A stretch of 64,000 bases of DNA from Camellia lanceoleosa. Taxonomy: Eukaryota; Streptophyta; Magnoliopsida; Ericales; Theaceae. Below, in pieces: positions 1 through 12,152 of this stretch. A program made the translations under genes and the position numbers. Positions within the stretch are counted from its first letter, which is position 1. Each line of letters begins with the position of its first letter. The notes under the pieces were generated by a model that was not told the DNA's origin, did not search any database, and was given only the letters and a program-made list of their open reading frames with translations. The DNA lies in assembly GCA_025200525.1 (NCBI GenBank), contig CM045762.1, positions 126,981,752-127,045,751 of the forward strand, in the 5' to 3' direction.

Positions 1-3000
1 AAACTCGCATTCAATGCATTGCTCCAATTTAAGTAACCCAACCTTCACCCACAAGCATTCATGCAGTTATATCACATAAGCACATAGCCTCATGGTAAGC
101 ATGCTATCATGGCAACACTCACACTCATGCAAAGATGCAAAAACATAAATGCTTACCGAGTACTCCAAGCCAAAATAGAAACTAGTTAGTAATCATATGC
201 ATGATCCTAGTTCATGTTAAGATGGCTAATGCAACACATGCAAGATGCAACTATGATTGGCTCGGCTATTCTAAGATGGCATATGATGATGCTACAACTA
301 ACACGTATTCAACTTGGAATTGAAATACGATGCAGTTAGTATGATACGCCGAGCCCGGTGCATGCAAGACAAATGTATGGATGCACTCATGCATAGCATA
401 AGGTATGCTAAGTTAAATATGCCCTAATACTAACCATTGAAAGCAGGTAAGTAAAAGGGAGGAAGAAGTGGGGGTTGGAAGACATACACACACTCACACA
501 CACTTATTACACAATTGCCCTCGCTCGAAGGGCCCAAATAAATATTACACAACCAAATGAATGCTGCTAAATTGATTATTACAGAACTTCTAATTAATTA
601 ACAAATTAAATGTAGAAAGAAGGTGGCCACAGCCCTGCCTCGGAATGCGGGAATGATGCATGCTCGACTCGCCCCCGCTTGGAAACCCGTGCCATGCCAC
701 TGTTGCCTCTGTTTACACTACCTTGCTCCCCTGAAAATTCTGAAAGTCCCCAGACCCATTTTGAATCACCCTTGGAGTGCTCTGGGGTGTCACCGGCCAC
801 AATTCAAGTTTACTGGCCATGGGGATGGGCTTATCGGCCAAAAATTACACCACTGACTAGTAATTGATGGTCGGTTGGCACTATATGTGGCCGGCCGGCC
901 ATTTCTTCTTGCAGAAACCTGTTTTTGACAGCAGCAGAGGGCAGACAGTGCATGGCAAGGAAATTCAAAGGAATGTATGCATGGCCACTCTCCGAATCAT
1001 GTAATGGACTCAAGGGAGTGTGGCCCTCGACCCTCGGGCCATCAATTGCGCATTTCGATGCATGATGGCCTAAGAAGCCAAGTTGCAAATCAATGTAAAT
1101 GCATGCAAACTAAACAAATGAGTGCCAACAACCTATCATGTTGAGATCAAGGGCATTGGCGACCGAGGGTTGAGGCGTGTTTCGTCACTTTGAGTACGAA
1201 CACACCTTACCCCTCATGCTTGGTTTGACACCCCAAACCAAACAAAATGCTATGCAAGTGTGCAATGTACCTCACATATGCGATATGAAACTAAGTAAGC
1301 AAGGCATGCCAAATGCAATGCAACCTAATATGCAAATGTGCAATGCGCTAATCATATAAGAGGCAATGCAATGCAATCTAATATGTAATGCAAACATAGT
1401 ATAATGCAAGCATGTAATTAGAGACAATAGGTCAAACATACAACTATGCACCAAAGAGGGACTTAAACTGAAGTGAGAGGGCTCAGCCATGCCCCAAAAC
1501 AGTGGCCAAAAATAATGCAAAGGGTGGACAAATGCTCATGCAAACATGCATACCAATGGGCCTAAGACTAAGGCATGAACAAGGAACATTCCACTACAAC
1601 TATCATGACCACACATGGCATAGGCTAAGCAACCAAAAACAGAGTTTTAATGTAGCAAAATACACCCCAAAACCCACATGAATGTCAGCCCAAATGACTC
1701 AAACAAAAAGGCATACACTAAGGCCTAAACATGGAGCATAAGACCACATCTCATCAAGGCATTAAAAGGGTAACAAATGCGAGCATGTTAGCACAAAACA
1801 TGGACTAAAATGACATCATAAGTGATTCCAAATCACTGAAGTAGGCCAACTCAAGCATGCTCACGACTCACACACCCGATGCCAACATGCTAGAATGCAA
1901 AAGGGCTATACAAAGCATGAAATGCATGACCAAACCAACACCTAACAAACCTCAAGTATGGCAAAATATGACTAAAAACTTCACATAGCTAGGCAAAAAT
2001 ATGCAAGCATGATGGTCTAATGGCAAGATGCATTTCTAGGCAAAATGGGAGAATACAAAGCAAATATATGAGGCATGCAAGGGGACATTAATCCGACTCA
2101 AAACAGAGATATAATATGACCCAATAATGCCCAAAATCCTCTGAAATGAAGTTAAGAACAACTAATCATGCATGCTACCCTTATGAGCCAAGAATATGCA
2201 CAAAAGAGAGACAAAGGGAGAGGGGTGTCCCTCCCCTATACAAGACTTCAAAACTCCTTCTTCACCACTAAAAATCCACTGGATTTCAGTGGTGAGAAGG
2301 TCAACACACAACAGTAACCAAAGCTCAACAAAGAGAGCACCAAAAAGGCCAAACAAGGCCTAAGAGGGGGAGGTCGACCCCCAACACCAAAACAACCTTA
2401 ATGAAGTATCTTGAGCATACAAATATAAGACTTTTTTCAGTTATAGACAAAGTCTAAAACAGTAAGCAAGATAGGTTAAAGACTAGTTCAAGATTGGGGA
2501 ATATAAAGCAAAAGTGTTACCCTTGAAGAACCCTTGAAGAACAGCAAGTGCAGCCCCCTTCTTCTGATCAAAATCAGTCCAAAACCTCAAGAACAAACCC
2601 TCAATGCCCCCCAAAGTCGAAGTATGGTGTAGTAGTGTGTGTCTTAGTGTAAAACTAAGAAGAAATCACCCTGTTGACCCTTAAACACACACACAATGAA
2701 GAGAGAGAGGGAGATATAGAGAGAGAAAGTGTATATCAAATATATATATATATGTATTTTACTCTGGTTTTGCTAAACCCAACCAAATGAGGAGGAGGGG
2801 ACTCTTATATAGACAAAGAAAAAGGCTAAGCTTCCAAGAGAAGTTATCTTAAAAGGGTCAAGGCTTCCAAAGGAAGCTAAGCTAAGGGTGCAAGCTTCTT
2901 GAGGAAGCTAAGACAAAGGGTCAAGCTTCCTCAAGAAGCTTGAACAAAGGGTGCAAGAAGTTGGATCAAAAGAGTTAAAGGCTCAAAACAGCCACACCCG

Positions 3001-3432
3001 TGCATGGGGGGCAGGGTCCGTGCATTCCAGCTGGCACAGCTGGCATGCATTATGCCTAAAAAAAGGCAAAAAGGTGGTATCAGCCAGAAAAGGAGGCCAT
3101 CGGCCAAACAGATGGCCGGCAGACCACATAAGATGCCGACTGGCCAATGGTATATTCCGCCAATGGCCGGTAGCAAGAAGACACGGCCAGTGGCCACAAG
3201 CCAGGGCCGGTGGGTGTCAAGCGTATCTAACAAGCTGCTCTCTACCCTCAGAAGAGAAAACACAAGTGTTTGGTGCAAAGTCAAACACAAAACAGTCGAG
3301 TTGAGAGATCCTGAAGCAAGGCGCGTAACCGAGACCTCCGGGAATTCAAAACGAACACGAACATGGGTGATCACCGAGTGTTCAAGCGGTGACGTCCAAG
3401 TCTTGAAGATGGTCAAAAATGGGGTGTCTACA
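1..3432 (-). repeat. Long LTR, reverse orientation, cut by window start
   Basis: The minus strand starts with TGTAGACACCCC at 3432, the same terminus as the solo LTR at 42302. The match returns at the far end: bases 60-180 are the reverse complement of about 45680-45770, and bases 1-40 match about 45800-45830. So about 3.4 kb of an LTR of roughly 4 kb lies in the window. A TATA-like box reads on minus near 2810, followed by CT-rich leader sequence near 2700. Short GGCCGG-rich blocks (780-900, 3080-3200) recur in the related LTR. Open frames inside it are not conserved genes. The two LTRs are diverged in the middle, so they belong to related families rather than being a recent pair. The lineage is uncertain; long LTRs of this kind occur in Ty3/gypsy Tat/Ogre-type elements. 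Confidence 0.8.
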
Positions 3433-4841
3433 ACTACTATCTGTCAAATAGCATATAATCACTATTTATTTTTCCAATCAGAATATTATTTTGTAAATCC
3501 ACAGAAAATAAATTTTTTTTAAAAAAATGAAGAATGAAAAAGGGAAACAAACGAAAAATTCTGTAAACAGAATAATTCGAATCTATCTTAAGATTGTTGG
3601 AACAATCTTCTGTGTAAATAAAATCAATTGAAACTAAATCAAACAAAATAAATAAATAACGTACTGAATTTATTTATTGAACTGAATTAAAAATAAAAGA
3701 CCAAGTCGAGTGTGTGACACTCTGTCCTTAAGACAGATTCGCCCCACTATGGTGCTTACGGTTGAGTGGTGTCTATCTCCCAGGATACAATGATCTTCAC
3801 AAATTTGTAGTAGCACTCTACATAAATTTGTACGGTGAACCAAACCTGTGTACCATACTCTCTTTATTTTATTCTAAAACTAATATGAAGAATATATGCA
3901 ATAGAGCAAAGTTGGGCAGCAAAAGATAGGATTTTCATACTGATATTTGGTGCCCAAGACTGCTGGAAATGGTCTAAATTTATAGGCAATCAATTCTGTC
4001 CCAATAGGTATGTAAACCGCTAAACAGATATGACACTATTTTAGGACAGATTCAAAATGAAAATTGGACAGATCTTGAATCTGTCCAAATTTCAACAGAC
4101 CTTTGGACAGATTTTTGGATGTATTTTTATCAACCACAATCTGTAGGAACAAGTCTCCAATATATAGACCAAAACAGGTACAAATTTGAAGTGAATAGGT
4201 GTAATCTATTTTTAAACATATGCAATTATAAAACAAATAGATTTGCAGCCAGATTAATGAATCTGTTCGGCAGTTACAAATCAGTAACTGCTGGGCAGTT
4301 ATTAGCACTGTTCAAACAGTTTAAAAAACAGAATTCAGAATTTCATTTAGATTTTTTTGGAAAAAATTCAAATAAATTTTGTCCAAAAAATTAATATTAG
4401 AACCGACCCGACCCACACCTGCGCCCGGCACGGCTCGGCCAGACAGACGGCGGCAGCGGCGCGCACGCGCGTGTGTGGTGGTTTGGGCTAAGGTTCACTT
4501 TATCCATAACTCTTCCCTTCTACAAACTTGGGGTGCCCCTTGGGCCCCAACCCAAATGTTGTAGACTAGAGTTTATATACTCAACAAAACTCTCTTAAAG
4601 TTTCAATGTGGGACAACCCTTTTCAAAGAAACCCACATTTACTTCCTTAAATTTCCTATTCCACGAACTCGAAAACGACGTCATGTTCCCATTCACTCAT
4701 AAATGGTTTTGACGAACCATCTTCACCGTGTGACTTGCCACGCCGCAGGGAACACTTCACATCTTCGGACCCGCCCCAAAAGACGTTCGGGGCCCACTCA
4801 ATTTTGGGTTCAAAGTCGGCCCAAAATAAGCCTTATAAAAC
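3433..4841. other. Unclassified, probably LTR-derived sequence
   Basis: No gene is seen. The stretch 3590-4640 has LTR-like features on minus: a TATAAATTTAG box near 3985-3995, repeated GGACAGATT motifs (4045-4110), and a GC-rich patch at 4400-4480. No partner copy or target-site duplication was found, so it may be a solo LTR or a fragment. The last part (4600-4841) reads like non-coding LTR leader sequence next to the LINE. Confidence 0.4.
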
Positions 4842-5232
4842 ACCATTTTTCCAAAAAGAAATTCTTTTCAATGGTAGTCGTACTCAATCCTTCACTCTCT
4901 CAAGAGGTATTAGACAAGGGGACCCCATCTCTCCCTATCTCTTCATTCTCTTCTTAGAATACATATCCATCAGCATCAGTCAAGCCTGTGAGGCCAAAGC
5001 TTGGTCTCCTATTAAACTTAGCAACAAAGGTCCTCCCTTGTCCTATTTGTTCTTTGTTGATGATCTGATTCTTTTTGCCAAAGCTTCTACTGCTAACTGC
5101 CACTGCATCAAGGCTATTCTTGAAGACTTTTGCTCACAATATGGTCAAGTGATTAGCCTTCAAAAATCCAAAGTCTTATTCTCCTCGAACCTTGAAATGG
5201 CCACTCAAAATTTCTATATTCCCAGAACTAAC
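4842..5232 (+). mobile_element. LINE reverse transcriptase fragment (5' piece of split LINE 1)
   Basis: This frame carries non-LTR (LINE-type) reverse transcriptase motifs: GIRQGDPISPYLFIL at about 4905-4950 and FVDDLILFAKA at about 5055-5090, the catalytic block with two aspartates. The N-terminal endonuclease and early RT are missing, so the copy is 5'-truncated, as most LINE insertions are. The exact left edge is uncertain. The frame stops being LINE at 5232, where a copia element begins, and resumes at 10628-10633 with GKYLGSP, the block expected next. The LINE was therefore already in place when the copia element inserted. Confidence 0.85.
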
Positions 5233-5921
5233 TGTTGGGTATACCTCCTTATTGGAGTGTGGGACCCAATTGGTTTTTAAAAAAGAATTTTAATTTGGTT
5301 TGGTTTAGGTATAATATATTTTTATATATTATATCTAATTTTGTGGAGATCTAATTCAGTTTGGAAACAACTAAGGTTTTTGATATAAAAAAAAAAAAAA
5401 AAAAAAACCTAGATTCATAATACATATTTTTGGTATTGTTTTTCCTAAGAAAAAGGTGTTGTGCGGCTACCAACATTGATTAATTCAATTTGGTGAGATA
5501 GTGCCTACTGGGTAGTTCAATTGGTGAATCAAAGCTTATTGTGTGTGATTCTTGGATGCATATTCAAGTGCTCGTTTGTTTGTAGTGTATTTCGGCAGCC
5601 ATTGGGAAGTTTGATTTGGGTCTTCTACAATTTTGTTTCGGAAGATTTTTGTTCATCTATTTGGTGAGGTTTTTCCTCTTTGTTTATTTGTGATTATTTA
5701 GAATTCACCTATGGGTGGTTTGTGAGACCATTCTTGTCTCGTTTGTAATCGTTTGGAAACTATTTGGTTGATAGTGGAATCGGATTTCGATTCCGTGGAC
5801 GTACCTCACATTGAGGGAACCACGTAAAAATTCTTGTGTTGCTTTTAATTTAATTTTTCCGCATTAGTTTTTATTCCCATTGATTGATTTACTTGTGAGG
5901 AATCATTAATTTTCCCTAACA
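5233..5921 (+). repeat. Copia 5' LTR
   Basis: 689 bp, starting TGTTGGG and ending CCCTAACA, an imperfect inverted terminus. It carries a poly-A run of about 20 near 5387-5406 where the 3' LTR has only seven or eight. The primer-binding site follows two bases after its end. Confidence 0.95.
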
Positions 5922-5923
5922 AT

Positions 5924-5936
5924 TGGTATCAGAGCC
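5924..5936 (+). other. Copia primer-binding site (tRNA-iMet)
   Basis: TGGTATCAGAGCC, complementary to the 3' end of initiator methionine tRNA, the usual copia minus-strand primer. It starts three bases past the 5' LTR end. Confidence 0.95.
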
Positions 5937-5972
5937 TACGATTTATTGGGATTTATTTATTTGTGTAAATCA

Positions 5973-8900
5973 ATGGAGGGGAATGTGGGTCGTATGTCTA
6001 GCTTCAATGGAAGCAATTGGGTAACTTGGAAAACTAAAATGGAGGACCTATTATTTTGTAAAGATTTGTATAGACCCATTGAGGGTGATAGTGGCAAACC
6101 CAAGGTATGAAAGATAATGAATGGAATAGGCTTAATCGAAAAGCCGTTGGTGTTATCCGTCAATGGATTGATGACAGTGTGTTTCATCATGTTGCTACTG
6201 AAACTTCAGTACATGATTCATGGAAAAAATTAGGAGGCCTTTATGATAGGAAATCAGCCACAAATAAAGCCTTTCTGTTTCGTAAGTTGGTTAATTTAAA
6301 ATATAAAGAGGGCAGCCTTATTCTGGAACATCTGAATGAAATAAAGAGTATTGTTAACCAACTTGCTTCTATGAAAATTGTTTTTGATGATGAGTTGCAG
6401 GCTTTGATGCTACTTAGTTCTTTGCCTGAAAGTTGGGAGACTTTGGTTGTGACCGTTAGTAATTCGGCGGCCGATGGAGTTGTCACAATGGACCAAGTCA
6501 CTAGTAGCCTGTTGAATGAAGAAACTAAAAGAAAATTAGCGGGTTCCTCTCATTCAGAAGCATTTGTTGTGAGAGGCCGAAGTAAAACAAGGGGGAGGAG
6601 TAAGAATCCTCATGGTCGTGATCAAAGCCGTGACAAATCAAAAGATGGTTCTTTTTCAAAGAAAGACATTGAGTGCTATTATTGCCATGAGAAAGGGCAC
6701 ATGAAGCGGGAATGCCGAAAGCTCGAGAATAAGGAGAAAATGCGTAACAAAAGTATGGATAAGAAGCAAGAAGACACAATGGCAGTTACTACCGATGATC
6801 TCATGGTTGTTTGTGAAGATGATTGTATCAATTTTGTGGGCCAAGAGAGCAATTGGGTGATTGATTCCGATGCTTCTTTTCATGTGACTTCTCGAGTTGA
6901 TTTCTTCACTACCTACACCGAAGGAGATTATGGTTCTGTTCGAATGGGTAATGAAGGTTTGTCCAAGATTATTGGCATGGGTGATGTTTGCTTGGAAACA
7001 AATTTGGGCTACAAGTTGTTGCTTAAAGATGTGAGGCATGTTCCCGACATTCGCCTCAATTTGATCTCTACTGGGAAGCTAGATGATGAAGGCTTCAACA
7101 ACAAATTTGATGATGGAATATGGAAGCTCACAAAGGGTTCTTTGGTGGTGGCTAAGTGCAAGAAGACTCATACACTTTATTCGATGCAAGGAAAAATTTG
7201 TAAAGATGTTGTCAATACACTTGAAGATGATACTTCTACCGAATTGTGGCACAAGCGGCTTGGCCATATGAGTGAAAAGGGGCTACAAGTTTTGTTCAAG
7301 AAAAAGCTTTTACCCGGTTTCAAAGGTACACATCTTAAAACTTGTGTTCATTGTTTGGCGGGTAAACAACATAGAGTTTCTTTTTAGAAAAATGTTACTT
7401 CTAGAAAAGAAAATGTTTTGGAGTTGATTCATTCGGATACTTGTGGTCCTTTAAAAGTTAGAACACATAGTGGTGCACTTTATTTTGTTACTTTCATTGA
7501 TGATTATTCAAGGAAAGTTTGGGCTTTTTTACTAAAAACTAAAAATCAAGTTCTAGAAGTATTTAAGCATTTTCAGGCCATGGTTGAAAGAGAAACAGGG
7601 CAGAAATTGAAGTGCATCCGATCAAACAATGGTGGTGAATACATTGGGCCATTTGATGAGTATTGTCGTAGCCAAGGTATTCGGCATCAAAAGACAGTTA
7701 AGAAGACTCCTCAACAAAATGGAGTTGCCGAGAGGATGAACCGCACCATTGTGGAAAGAACAAGGTGTTTGCTTTCACAAGCTAAATTGCTAAAATCCTT
7801 TTGGGGTGAGGCAATGAAGACAGCGGTTGATGTAATCAATTTGTCTCCTTCCTATCCTTTGAATGGTGATGTTCCATAAAGAGTTTGGACCAGTAAAGAT
7901 GTATCTTATGAGCACTTGAGAGTGTTTGGTTGCCGAGTTTTTGTTCACATTCCAAAAGATGAGAGGTCCAAGCTTGATAGCAAGTCAAGACAATGTATTT
8001 TTCTTGGCTATGGGCGTGATGAATTTGGATATAGATTGTGGGATCCGGTCGACAAGAAAATCATTCGAAGCCATGATGTTGTGTTTCTTGAAGACCAAAC
8101 AATTGAAGATCAACCGGAGCCAAAAACTAGTGATCTCATTGACATGGATCCATCTCCTTCATCTTCGGTGGATGATGAAAATGGGGGAGATGTGCAGCTA
8201 CCTATTGAAAATGTAGAGGACGATGCTAATCCTAATGAAGTTGAGTCAGAAATTAAGGAAGAGCATCCAACTCAAGAACCGTCATCACAACTTGAGTTGA
8301 GGAAATCTACAAGGGACCGACAACCTTCAAGAAAGTATCCTCCCAATGAATTTGTATTGATTTCCGATCAAGGAGAGCCTGAGAGCTACCAAGAAGTAAT
8401 TGAGCATACAAAGAAATGTGATTGGAAAAAGGCCATGGACGAGGAGATGAATTCCTTGCTTGAAAACTGGACTTATGATTTAGTGAAGTTGCCTAAAGGG
8501 AGGAAAATTCTAAAAAATAAGTGGGTTTTCAAATTGAAGAATGATGGCAAGAATCTGAGGTACAAGGCACGTCTTGTTGTGAAAGGCTTTGGGTAAAAGA
8601 AAGGTATTGACTTTGACGAGATTTTCTCACTGGTTGTAAAGATGTCTTCTATTCGGGTTGTACTTGGCATGGCTGCAAGTATGAACCTTGAAGTTGAGCA
8701 ACTTGATGTAAAGACCGTATTTTTTCATGGTGATCTTGAAGAAGAAATTTACATGGAGCAACCAGAAGGTTTTGTGGAAAAAAGGAAAGAGAAATTTGTT
8801 TGCAAATTGAAGAAAAGTTTGTATGGCCTCAAGCAAGCCCCACGGCAATGGTACAAAAAATTTGACTCTTTCATAATGAATAATGATTTTTTTAAAACCA

Positions 8901-9933
8901 CTTCGGACCATTGTGTGTTTGTGAAAAATTTCCCGGATGGTAAATTTATTATTCTTTTGCTTTATGTTGATGATATGTTAATTGTGGGTCAAGATTATAC
9001 CATGATTAACAGGTTGAAATTAGAGTTGAGCAAGTCTTTTGCTATGAAAGATTTGGGACTGGCAAAACAAATACTTGGTATGAAAATTGTTCATGATCGC
9101 AAAGAGGGGCTAATTTGGTTGTCTCAAGAAAGCTACATTGAGAAAGTTCTTGAAAGGTTCAACATGAATAAAGCAAAGCCGGTTGGTTGTCCACTTGCAG
9201 GTCACTTCAAGCTTAGTTTGAATCAATGTCCTACAAGTGAGAAAGACAAAGAAGAGATGTTGAAAGTTCCTTATGCTTCAGCAGTTGATTCTTTGATGTA
9301 CGCCATGGTTTGTACAAGGCCGGATATTGCTCACGTCGTTGGTGTGGTGAGTCGGTTTCTCTCTAATTCGGTAAAAAACATTGGGCAGCGATAAAATGGA
9401 TTCTGAGGTATCTTCGAGGGACTTCGAAGGTATGTTTGTGTTTTGGAGATGGTAAGCCGGTGCTTGATGGGTTCACAGATTCTGACATGGTCGGTGATAT
9501 TGATTTTAGGAAATCTACTTCGGGGTGTTTGATGACTTTTGCAAGGAGAGCTGTGGCATGGCAATCTAAATTACAAAAATGTGTTGCTTTCTCAACTACC
9601 GAAGCTGAATTTATTGCCATTACAGAAGCTTGCAAAGAAGACTCATGGTTGAAGAAATTTTTGCAAGAGTTAGGTTTGAAGCAAGAAAAGTATGTACTTT
9701 ATTGTGATAGTCAAAGTGCTATTCACTTGAGTAAAAATTCTACTTTTCATTCGAGATCGAAACACATTGATGTGAGATACCATTGGATTCGTGATGTGTT
9801 AGATTTGAAATTGTTGCAACTTGAAAAGGTTCACACAGATGAGAATATTTCAGATATGTTGACTAAGACTTTGTCGAGGGACAAACATTTAAAGTGTCAA
9901 ACTTTGGCGGGTATGGTTGATCTCTCCACCTAA
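5973..9933 (+). pseudogene. Copia gag-pol polyprotein, broken
   Basis: The ATG at 5973 opens gag. A one-base frameshift near 6105 moves the reading to the frame of 6107. Visible domains: copia-type gag; a CCHC zinc knuckle (6674-6715); protease with DSDA instead of DSGA (about 6860-6875); a gag-pre-integrase HKRLGH block (about 7250); integrase core with SNNGGEY, where the second catalytic Asp is Asn (7625-7627); RT with YVDD (8963-8974); and RNase H to the TAA at 9931-9933. Stops interrupt at 7385-7387 (TAG), 7877-7879 (TAA) and 8594-8596 (TAA), and an extra A in a run near 9373-9378 shifts the frame between RT and RNase H. The mutated active sites and stops mean no functional polyprotein. 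Motifs are otherwise well preserved, fitting a young copy. Confidence 0.95.
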
Positions 9934-9934
9934 G

Positions 9935-9950
9935 TCGGTAGAGAGAGAAT
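9935..9950 (+). other. Copia polypurine tract
   Basis: A purine-rich run (GGTAGAGAGAGAAT) directly before the 3' LTR, in the place of the plus-strand primer. Confidence 0.7.
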
Positions 9951-10627
9951 TGTTGGCTATACCTCCTTATTGGAGTGTGGGACCCAATTGGTTTTGAAAA
10001 AAGAATTTTAATTTGATTTGGTTTAGGTATAATATATTTTTATATATTATATCTTATTTTGTGGAGACCTAATTCAGTTTGAAAACAACTAAGGTTTTTG
10101 ATAAAAAAAACCCTAGATTCACAATACATATTTTTGGTATTGTTTTTCCCAAGAAAAAGGTGTTGTGCGGCTGCCAACATTGATTAATTCAATTTGGTGA
10201 GATAGTGCCTACTGGGTAGTTCAATTGGCGAATCAAAACTTATTGTGTGTGATTCTTGAATGCATATTCAAGTGCTCGTTTGTTTGTGGTGTATTTCGGC
10301 AACCATTGGGAAGTTTGATTTGGGTCTTCTACAATTTTATTTCGGAAGATTTTTGTTCATCTATTTGGTGAGGTTTTTCCTCTTTGTGTATTTGTGATTA
10401 TTTGGAATTCACTTAAGGGTGGTTTGTAAGACCATTTGTGTCTCGTTTGTACTCGTTTGGAAACTATTTGGTTGATAGTGGAATCGGATTTCGATCCCGT
10501 GGACGTACCTCACATTGAGGGAACCACGTAAAAATTCTTGTGTTGCTTTTGATTTAATTTTTCCACACTAGTTTTTATTCCCATTGATTGATTTACTTGT
10601 GGGGAATCATTAATTTTCCCCCTAACA
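9951..10627 (+). repeat. Copia 3' LTR
   Basis: 677 bp, starting TGTTGGC and ending CCCTAACA, followed by the CTAAC target duplication at 10628-10632. It aligns to the 5' LTR along its whole length. Confidence 0.95.
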
Positions 10628-11070
10628 CTAACCATATTGGTAAGTACCTTGGATCCCCAATTCACCATGAAAGACCCATCAAAGCTACTTTCCAATTCTT
10701 GGTGGAAAAGATTTAGCCCAAGCTTGCTGGTTGGAAAAGCAAATTACTCTCTAGACCCGCTCGCGAAACCCTTATTAAAGTCGTGAATGCAGCCATTCCT
10801 GGTTATGTGATACAATGCAATTATATCCCTAAGTCAATCTCTAACACTCTTGACAAATTGAATAGGGACTTTCTTTGGGGATCTACCATTGAGACAAGGA
10901 AAATTCATGTTATGGGACATTGTTACCAAACCTAAATCTTTTGGTGGGTTAGGGATTAGACAAGTTGACTTAGTCAACAAAGTAGCTATGGCCAAACTCA
11001 ACTGGACGTTGATAAATGAGAAAAATGCCCTTTGGGCCAATGTCCTCAATGCAAAATACCCCAACAAAGA

Positions 11071-11110
<40 letters not shown>

Positions 11111-11511
11111 AATAAATCAGCAAAGCATTCCCAACTTGGAGAGGGATTTAGAAAAGCTCTCTTCTAGTCAAAAAAGGTACCAAAATTCTACTCAAGAGTG
11201 GGCTCAATACCTCTTTTTGATACCATGATTGGACTGGTTCTGGTTTAATTAGACATTTGGTAGAAGGGCCACTTGGTAGAGATGAAGAAGAACTTACTAT
11301 AAGGAACTGTTGGTTCAACAACAGTTGGAATTTTACTAACATCTCATTCACTTTACCCTTTAGCCTTCTCAACTCGATCCACTGCATTTCTCTCCCTTGG
11401 TTCTCTAATGAACCAGATCAAATTTGATGGAAATACTTGCCTAATGGTGTCTTCAATAGCAACTCAGCCTATCTCCTCACCAAGGATTTTCACAAATCCC
11501 CTCCTTTAGAC
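10628..11511 (+). mobile_element. LINE 1, middle piece (RT thumb/connection region)
   Basis: Continues the LINE frame interrupted by copia: GKYLGSPIH, then LAGWKSKLLSRPARETLIK, then a GLGIRQVDLVNKVAMAKLNW block at about 10940-11010, all typical of plant LINE proteins between RT and zinc finger. A stop at 10711-10713 and a frameshift before the GLGIRQ block show decay. An AAT/AATA microsatellite interrupts it at 11071-11117. The piece ends at a hAT-like MITE. Confidence 0.85.
11071..11117. repeat. Microsatellite (AAT)n then (AATA)n
   Basis: About ten AAT units followed by AATA units inside the LINE fragment, probably grown in place after the LINE lost function. Confidence 0.95.
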
Positions 11512-12144
11512 TAAGGATGCAACTCAAGCGGGCTCAACCCGAGTTTTTTTAGGGCTTGGACAACAATATCTTGTTATCTGGACAGGCGTGGGCAAATTTT
11601 TTATGCCCTAATTATAATTCAGGCCGGGCCGGGCCTGGGTAGAGTCAATGACTAACCCGAGCAACCCAAATCCGAATTTCATTTAATATATTATATAAAT
11701 CATATAATATATGTATAAAATAAATTAAATAGCTGGCCCTTAATTTTATTTTATTTTTTGGCTAGTCTTTGGCCCTTAGATTAGCATATTTTATTTGGAC
11801 CATTAAAACTAAAAACAAAACCCTATCTTATCTATTCTTTCTTCTCTCTCTTTGAGACTCTTGTGGCTGGGATGATGTTTAAGTTTGTTGTATGGACTAA
11901 TGGACTTATATATATAATGAAGCATTGTTTGCTGCGTGGAAAAATTCAGAAGCTGTATGTTGCCATGTGAAATTCGGGCAATTCGGGCTAACCCGAGTTC
12001 AAATTATGAAGCTTGGTCCGGGCTTGGGCAGCCATGCTCGGGTTGATGGTCGGGCTTGGGTGGGCTTGGGCACTGCCAAACAACATTTGGACTGGGCTTG
12101 GGCAAACCTCCAACCCGACCGAATCTACCTGAGTTACACCCCTA
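11512..12144. mobile_element. hAT-like non-autonomous element (MITE) inside LINE 1
   Basis: 633 bp with related termini: the left end TAAGGATGCAACTCAAG and the reverse complement of the right end TAGGGGTGTAACTCAGG. Perfect 8-bp duplications CTTTAGAC lie at 11504-11511 and 12145-12152, the hAT target size. Inside are strand-biased GGGCTTGGG/CCCGAG blocks but no transposase. The short open frames at 11925-12274 lie partly or wholly in this element and are not genes. Confidence 0.9.
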
Positions 12145-12152
12145 CTTTAGAC

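Larger units (their letters stand above)
5233..10627 (+). mobile_element. Complete Ty1/copia retrotransposon, Tork/Tnt1-like, inactive
   Basis: A 5395-bp element with two LTRs, a tRNA-iMet primer site, gag-pol and a purine-rich tract. It is flanked by perfect 5-bp target duplications CTAAC at 5228-5232 and 10628-10632. It sits inside a LINE reverse transcriptase frame. Domain order gag, protease, integrase, RT, RNase H is the copia order. The RNase H end (WQSKLQKCVAFSTTEAEF, DSQSAIHLSKNS) resembles the Tork/Tnt1 lineage; that is a family-level judgement from memory. Comparing the two LTRs by eye gives about 28 substitutions over about 670 aligned bases (about 4%), plus a long poly-A expansion in the 5' LTR, so insertion was fairly recent on a plant TE timescale. 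Confidence 0.95.

Noticed and set aside
623..1520. Several open frames of 60-85 codons in the first 1.5 kb
   Set aside because: They lie within the non-coding LTR, overlap on both strands and have no recognisable motif.
3004..3522. 172-codon open frame on plus and 161-codon frame on minus
   Set aside because: Both cross the LTR 5' region or its border at 3432 and read through GGCCGG repeats; no domain.
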